A DNA stretch of 64,000 nucleotides from Ophryocystis elektroscirrha. Taxonomy: Eukaryota > Apicomplexa > Conoidasida > Neogregarinorida > Ophryocystidae. The DNA lies in NCBI GenBank assembly GCA_030141585.1, contig JAQIFP010000047.1:62001-126000 (forward strand), read 5' to 3'. Position numbers and translations under genes: made by a program. Position 1 is the first letter of the stretch; each line of letters starts with the position of its first letter. Of the stretch, positions 59,961-64,000 are shown one piece after another. Under the pieces are notes generated by a model, which was not told the DNA's origin, did not search any database, and saw nothing but the letters and a program-made list of their open reading frames with translations.

Positions 59961-62722
59961 TGTGTGTAATAAAAAATATAATAGTTTGATTTTTCCATAT
60001 AAGTAACAAATGTTGTTATATTATTTATTTAAAGGCGCTATATATTAAGTAAAAAATTAATTTCTATGAAGATACAGCTAATAAAGTTACCTTCAACAGG
60101 TCCGTAAATTATAGTTGAAATGCAGCAAACTAACCATAATACCACATCGAAAGTTCTATGTATTAATAGCTCATAAAAATCTTCAAAACAAATCATTCCT
60201 CGAACCGCAAAAAGAACCACTGCAGCTAAAGAAGCTAACGGTAATCTTTTTAAGTATGGAGTTATAAGTGTGAGTGTAATTAATACGACAAAAGCGTTCC
60301 TAACAGTAATCATTTATATTGCATATATTACGGTATATGATAAAATACGGTTTTTGCTTGCACCATATCTGCTATCAAACTACGTGATACAGAAGTAGCT
60401 ATGGCAAAACACTGAAAAAAACTTCCAACTAAACTGCAAACACTACAAGCTAAGAATTCTTGTGATGCATCAACCTTGAAAAATATCAAAATAATTATAA
60501 TTATTATAAGTCAATCTATCTACTTAAACTTTTATACATGGGAATCTTTACGGAGTATTCTATATATATATTATATTCTATATATATAGATTATATATCA
60601 TATTATATATATATATATATAAATATATAAGAAATAAGCTATATAATTATAATGAAGCATAAATTCTTGAACACGTACTTTTTGTTTGTGTTTTTTGGCC
60701 ATCATTTTGGCTATACTTATGTGAATTACAACGTAAACAACTGCATATTTGAATGATTCTATAATTAATCTCGGTACATACTTCAACTCCACCAATAATA
60801 TTCGAGGTTTTAAAAAAGAAGATGATATTGCTTTAATTACTGGTACATTATGGGGAGGTAAATCCCAGCGAAATATATTATTTAATCCCAAAAAGAATAA
60901 AATCATAATAATGGCTCCTGGGAAAGGAAATTTATATACTTTAGTCAAATATTGAAATAGAGCAAGTATAATTATACCACCAATAGCTAAATAAATAATA
61001 AATGGTCTTAATTAAAGTTACTGATAAGCAAACAGATGTAATTAGTTTTTTTAATATTTTGTATGGCATAATACCACGTAGATAGCGTAGGTTGTCTGGT
61101 TAATTTGATTCCTAGCATATGAGGTATTTGTGAGGTCCCTATGGCTATAGCAGCTCCTGTGGAAAATCCACTAATTATTGGGTCCGCTAGAAAATTAGCT
61201 AACTGTAATTTCTATTAATTGGTGTTTCATTACTGAAGCAATGTTTAAAAAACGGAAAACAACAAGAGTGATACCTACAAAAGTAGAAAACGCAACACTC
61301 ATATCAATCCATAAATCTGCGGGACCACTGGAACTAATAAAAATAATATATCGAGCTATCAATCACCCTAAAATAGCTTTGACAGCTGAAGCGCTCATAA
61401 GAGATTCTATAGCTGACGTCCCCAAACAAAGGTTTGTTGTTCCAAATAGTGTATAAATTAATGGATAATAAAAATTATTATAAAGACCGTATTGAGGAGG
61501 CATTTGTGCCAGTAAAGCATAAGAAACACCTGAATAAGTGCAATCACATATTCAAGCCCTTTTAATATTGTACATTTGTGTCTACATTGCAATATCTCTA
61601 TATTAATAAATAATTGTACAAAAGGGCTTGAAATTTATTGAAATTGGTGTGCTAAATAAATATATTAAATTCTGATAAACAATTATATGCTATAATACTT
61701 AAGTAACATGAAACTTGATGCTCTTATATTACACCTATATTCATACAAGTATATATGTATATATATATATAGATATATAAATTTATATATATATATGTAT
61801 ATAAAAAAAATTATTGTTTATTATTATTATTATATACATATAAAAACTAACTATAGATACATATATAGGGTATATTTAAATATAAATATGTTTATTTAAT
61901 GTTATATACACCTACATACATTTCTGTATATACTGAAATACATAAAATATGTAATTAAACATTAAATAAACATATGTTGACATATATATCTGTATAATTA
62001 TGTTTATATAAATATAAATATTTGTAGATTGACTTATCAATAGGAATAATTGATAAAAATTGAGTCATTGATTAAAGGTTATTTTATAAAGCTTTAAAAA
62101 AGTTTTGATGGAAATTCGTAGAATTTTGATTATTATGTCATAATTATTGTAGAGCGTGAGCTAGCCTTTGTATATACGTATTTTATTATTTATGTGAAAT
62201 TTATCAAATTTAATAAAGTTATAGTTATTCATTAATATTATAACGCATAATTATTTGGTGTAGTGAATACTACTATTAATGTAACAGTTATTATATAAAT
62301 AAAATTATTTGGTATTAGGAATATCAATTAGCACATATTATACATATAGGAATACTACTCATATTCAATGAGAACCCAATACGTCGGTTTTAATTAATTT
62401 ACAATGTATGATATATACCCATGGGTACAGCTGCGACACCAACAGATAGACCAGCGATGACATCATGAAGTGTATTAGACCATTTAAAAGAACGTATAAC
62501 CTTAATTATAGAGCAATACCGGGATATTTTGTGGGGTCTGCTTATTTTATATTTAAGTTTATTGATGTATTTTTTGGCTATATCTTTGACAGTTGTTTCT
62601 TTAAAGTCCAAACTTGCGTAATCACTTAAAATAGTTTTTTCACTTATCCATGCTTTCAAAGGGTTGATGTTTTCATTATTAGTTTTCTCATTTATTATAA
62701 AGCTACTTTTCTTCCTTCGCAT
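59138..62722 (-). CDS. SulP/SLC26 family anion transporter with STAS domain
   Basis: Membrane transporter for sulfate or other inorganic anions. Start at 62720-62722 (MRRKKSSFIINEK). The first exon ends in the first membrane helix, LHDVIAGLSVGVAAVPMG, typical of SulP. After an intron of about 870 nt comes SYALLAQMPPQYGLYNNFYY (near 61520), the family signature, then LFGTTNLCLGTSAIESLM. Further helices: VAFSTFVGITLVVF, FLADPIISGFSTGAAIAIG (near 61180), a helix-rich exon 60948-60680, EFLACSVCSLVGSFFQCFA (near 60440), and FVVLITLTLITPYLKRLPLA with DVVLWLVCCISTIIYG. The last exon (59884-59138) holds a linker and the cytosolic STAS domain (AIILDVSGVNFLDLSAVKSL), ending NYAS with stop 59138-59140. 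Introns are TA-rich and up to about 900 nt. Confidence 0.9.
61560..62400. other. Large AT-rich SulP intron
   Basis: About 840 nt between the first and second coding exons of the SulP gene. It contains TATA/TACA runs (61745-61990) and an inverted pair of AAGGGCTTGAA-like words near 61550 and 61622, which could form a hairpin. No gene seen. Confidence 0.5.
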
Positions 62723-63174
62723 TCTTTCTATATTTATTTAATTATAGTATGCATGTTTCACAACTTTACTATGACAAATCCTATTGGAGACTTCATATGC
62801 TTATTTCCAGCGTTTATAACAATGATAATAAACAAAAATGACATCGACATATATGTAAATTATAATTAAGTTTATATATATATATATATATTTATCAATA
62901 TATAATTTTTTACTCGTATAGAGTCCATTAATTAAGCCTAGTGTTGCAGCAATGTTACCATTATTTAATGTTATTTAATTTCGCAACTAAAAAAAACCTA
63001 ATTATAAATATTTAAAAATATAAAAGAGTCAAAAATACAGTTTATCCTAAGTATAAATTAATCAATAATATATAGTTCTTAAAAACTGTACCAAACAGGT
63101 ACACAATCTGCTATCTGTAAAATAATTATTTATGCTTTATAATTAAAATTTTCGTTTGATGTATATATAAAACA
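62723..63174. other. Divergent intergenic region
   Basis: 452 nt between the divergent SulP gene and the last gene. It holds a TA tract near 62874-62890. No gene supported. Confidence 0.5.
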
Positions 63175-64000
63175 ATGACAGATTTATTAGATGATGTCGC
63201 AATGTCGGCATCTGAACATTTGAAAGATACAGAACATTCAAATGCAACATCTTACCCTAATCATTTCAAATTTCCCCAACACCCAGTAGATCTTCCATAC
63301 TTTCCTCAATTTGATCAAACATTGCCAGAGGAAAGCAAAAAATTGTATTATTTAAACAAAATTCCAAAGTTATTTGAACCTCCAGGAAATGGACCTCGCA
63401 TAACAGATGTAAGCAAATAATTAACTTTCCATGTAGTATAATATATATACATTTAGTATCGAAATATTATTGTTATATATATTGCAGTGTCTGTTACTTA
63501 TAATTTTTTTTAATATTACGAGATTTATGTAATCATTACATAAAGAAAATTAAAAAAAAAAAAACTGGTTTTTTTTTTTTTTAGATTCTCAAAGAGTTGG
63601 CAGAAGAATTAATTAATTATAAAATAAAGCTAAGCCACGAAAATGATACAGATCTAGGAATATCTGAAATATATTCACAATCCAATAAAAAAACGTTTAC
63701 AAATGAAGAAGAAAGAGAAACTTCCGAGAATACAGTATCGGGAGATTTTTCATGGTCTATGCTGTCAGACAACACTTTGCAATCGTATACTAAAAGGCTA
63801 CATTCTCAGCTTCGTGCAATCATAAATACAGCAGTATTACCTCACCCCGATAAAATGAGCTCCAAAAATGAATTCGTTGATCCAGACAACCATAAAAAAT
63901 ACTTTATTATGTAAAATTTTATTCAGTAAATATTTTTTTTTGTAGGTTATTGAAGTTTTACAAACTTTACAGTGGTACTGCTGTTACAGTGTCAGATTTC
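63175..64000 (+). CDS. Unrecognised protein, 3' partial, at least three exons
   Basis: Start ATG 63175 (MTDLLDDVAMSASEHLKDT). Exon 1 continues with FPQHPVDLPYFPQFDQTLPE and ends at about 63408 with GNGPRITD before a GTAAGC donor. Exon 2 begins after a poly-T/TAG acceptor at about 63585 (ILKELAEELINYKIKLSH). It contains an acidic Thr/Glu stretch and SGDFSWSMLSDNTLQSYTKR, and ends near KKYFI. A 35-nt intron then gives LLKFYKLYSGTAVTVSDF, running off the window. The protein is Pro-rich at first, then helical and acidic. I recognise no family. The coding call rests on consistent reading frames and clean splice sites. Confidence 0.7.

Noticed and set aside
61241..61456. Plus-strand frame of 71 residues
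   Set aside because: It is antisense to exons of the SulP gene, which carries the conserved family motifs.

Overview
The window is strongly AT-rich, intron-dense eukaryotic nuclear DNA. The gene content points to an apicomplexan or close myzozoan relative. There is an alveolin (inner membrane complex protein), an apicortin (partial p25-alpha plus doublecortin domain, a combination known mainly from apicomplexans and chromerids), a single-domain ADF/cofilin, a SulP anion transporter and several small secreted proteins. Most genes are broken by GT-AG introns, many of only 28-42 nt. Most apparent stops or frame changes inside genes resolve as such introns. I cannot place the organism to genus.

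Layout, left to right. 1-4534: two divergent paralogues of an unrecognised Cys-containing family (1-1068, 5' partial, and 2240-4534) around one or two small secreted genes. 4657-8170 (-): F-BAR protein. 8849-9686 (+): membrane-anchored thioredoxin. 10004-10423 (-): small secreted helical protein. 10610-12054 (-): RFC clamp-loader subunit. 12281-13108 (+): mitochondrial inner-membrane peptidase. 13181-13723 (-): alveolin. 13910-19043 (-): multipass membrane protein with C-terminal ankyrin repeats, with a sequencing gap inside a repeat-rich intron. 19215-19712 (-): Cys-rich secreted protein. 19937-20353 (+): cofilin. 20359-26602 (-): USP4/15-type deubiquitinase. 27155-29302 (+): coiled-coil protein. 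29396-31948 (-): U2AF35. 32185-33480 (-): unrecognised gene. 34102-36811 (+): secreted Lys/Glu-repeat protein. 37071-41398 (+): kinesin-5. 41907-46683 (-): UPF2. 46876-49836 (-): Rab GDI. 49910-52362 (+): PWP1. 52566-57568 (+): micro-exon gene. 57720-59150 (+): apicortin. 59138-62722 (-): SulP transporter. 63175-64000 (+): unrecognised gene running off the window.

The most striking element is the gene at 52566-57568. After a signal-like first exon it contains a series of tiny exons (27, 30, 30, 30, 36, 48, 54 nt and so on). From the third exon on, every exon I could define is bounded by phase-1 introns and is a multiple of three. Many of the tiny exons encode one variant of a short motif of the form [DE]-x-[IV]-P-x-Y-x-S-Q. 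Part of the array is a tandem duplication of about 518 bp that carries two micro-exons, and it runs into an assembly gap. The architecture resembles the micro-exon genes of schistosomes, but it lies between ordinary apicomplexan-type housekeeping genes.

The housekeeping genes are unrelated in function (DNA replication, splicing, NMD, mitosis, vesicle traffic, ribosome biogenesis, cytoskeleton) and do not form a pathway. Gene ends are tightly packed: cofilin and the USP gene converge with 5 nt between stop codons, apicortin and SulP overlap by 13 nt, and GDI and PWP1 diverge from 73 bp.
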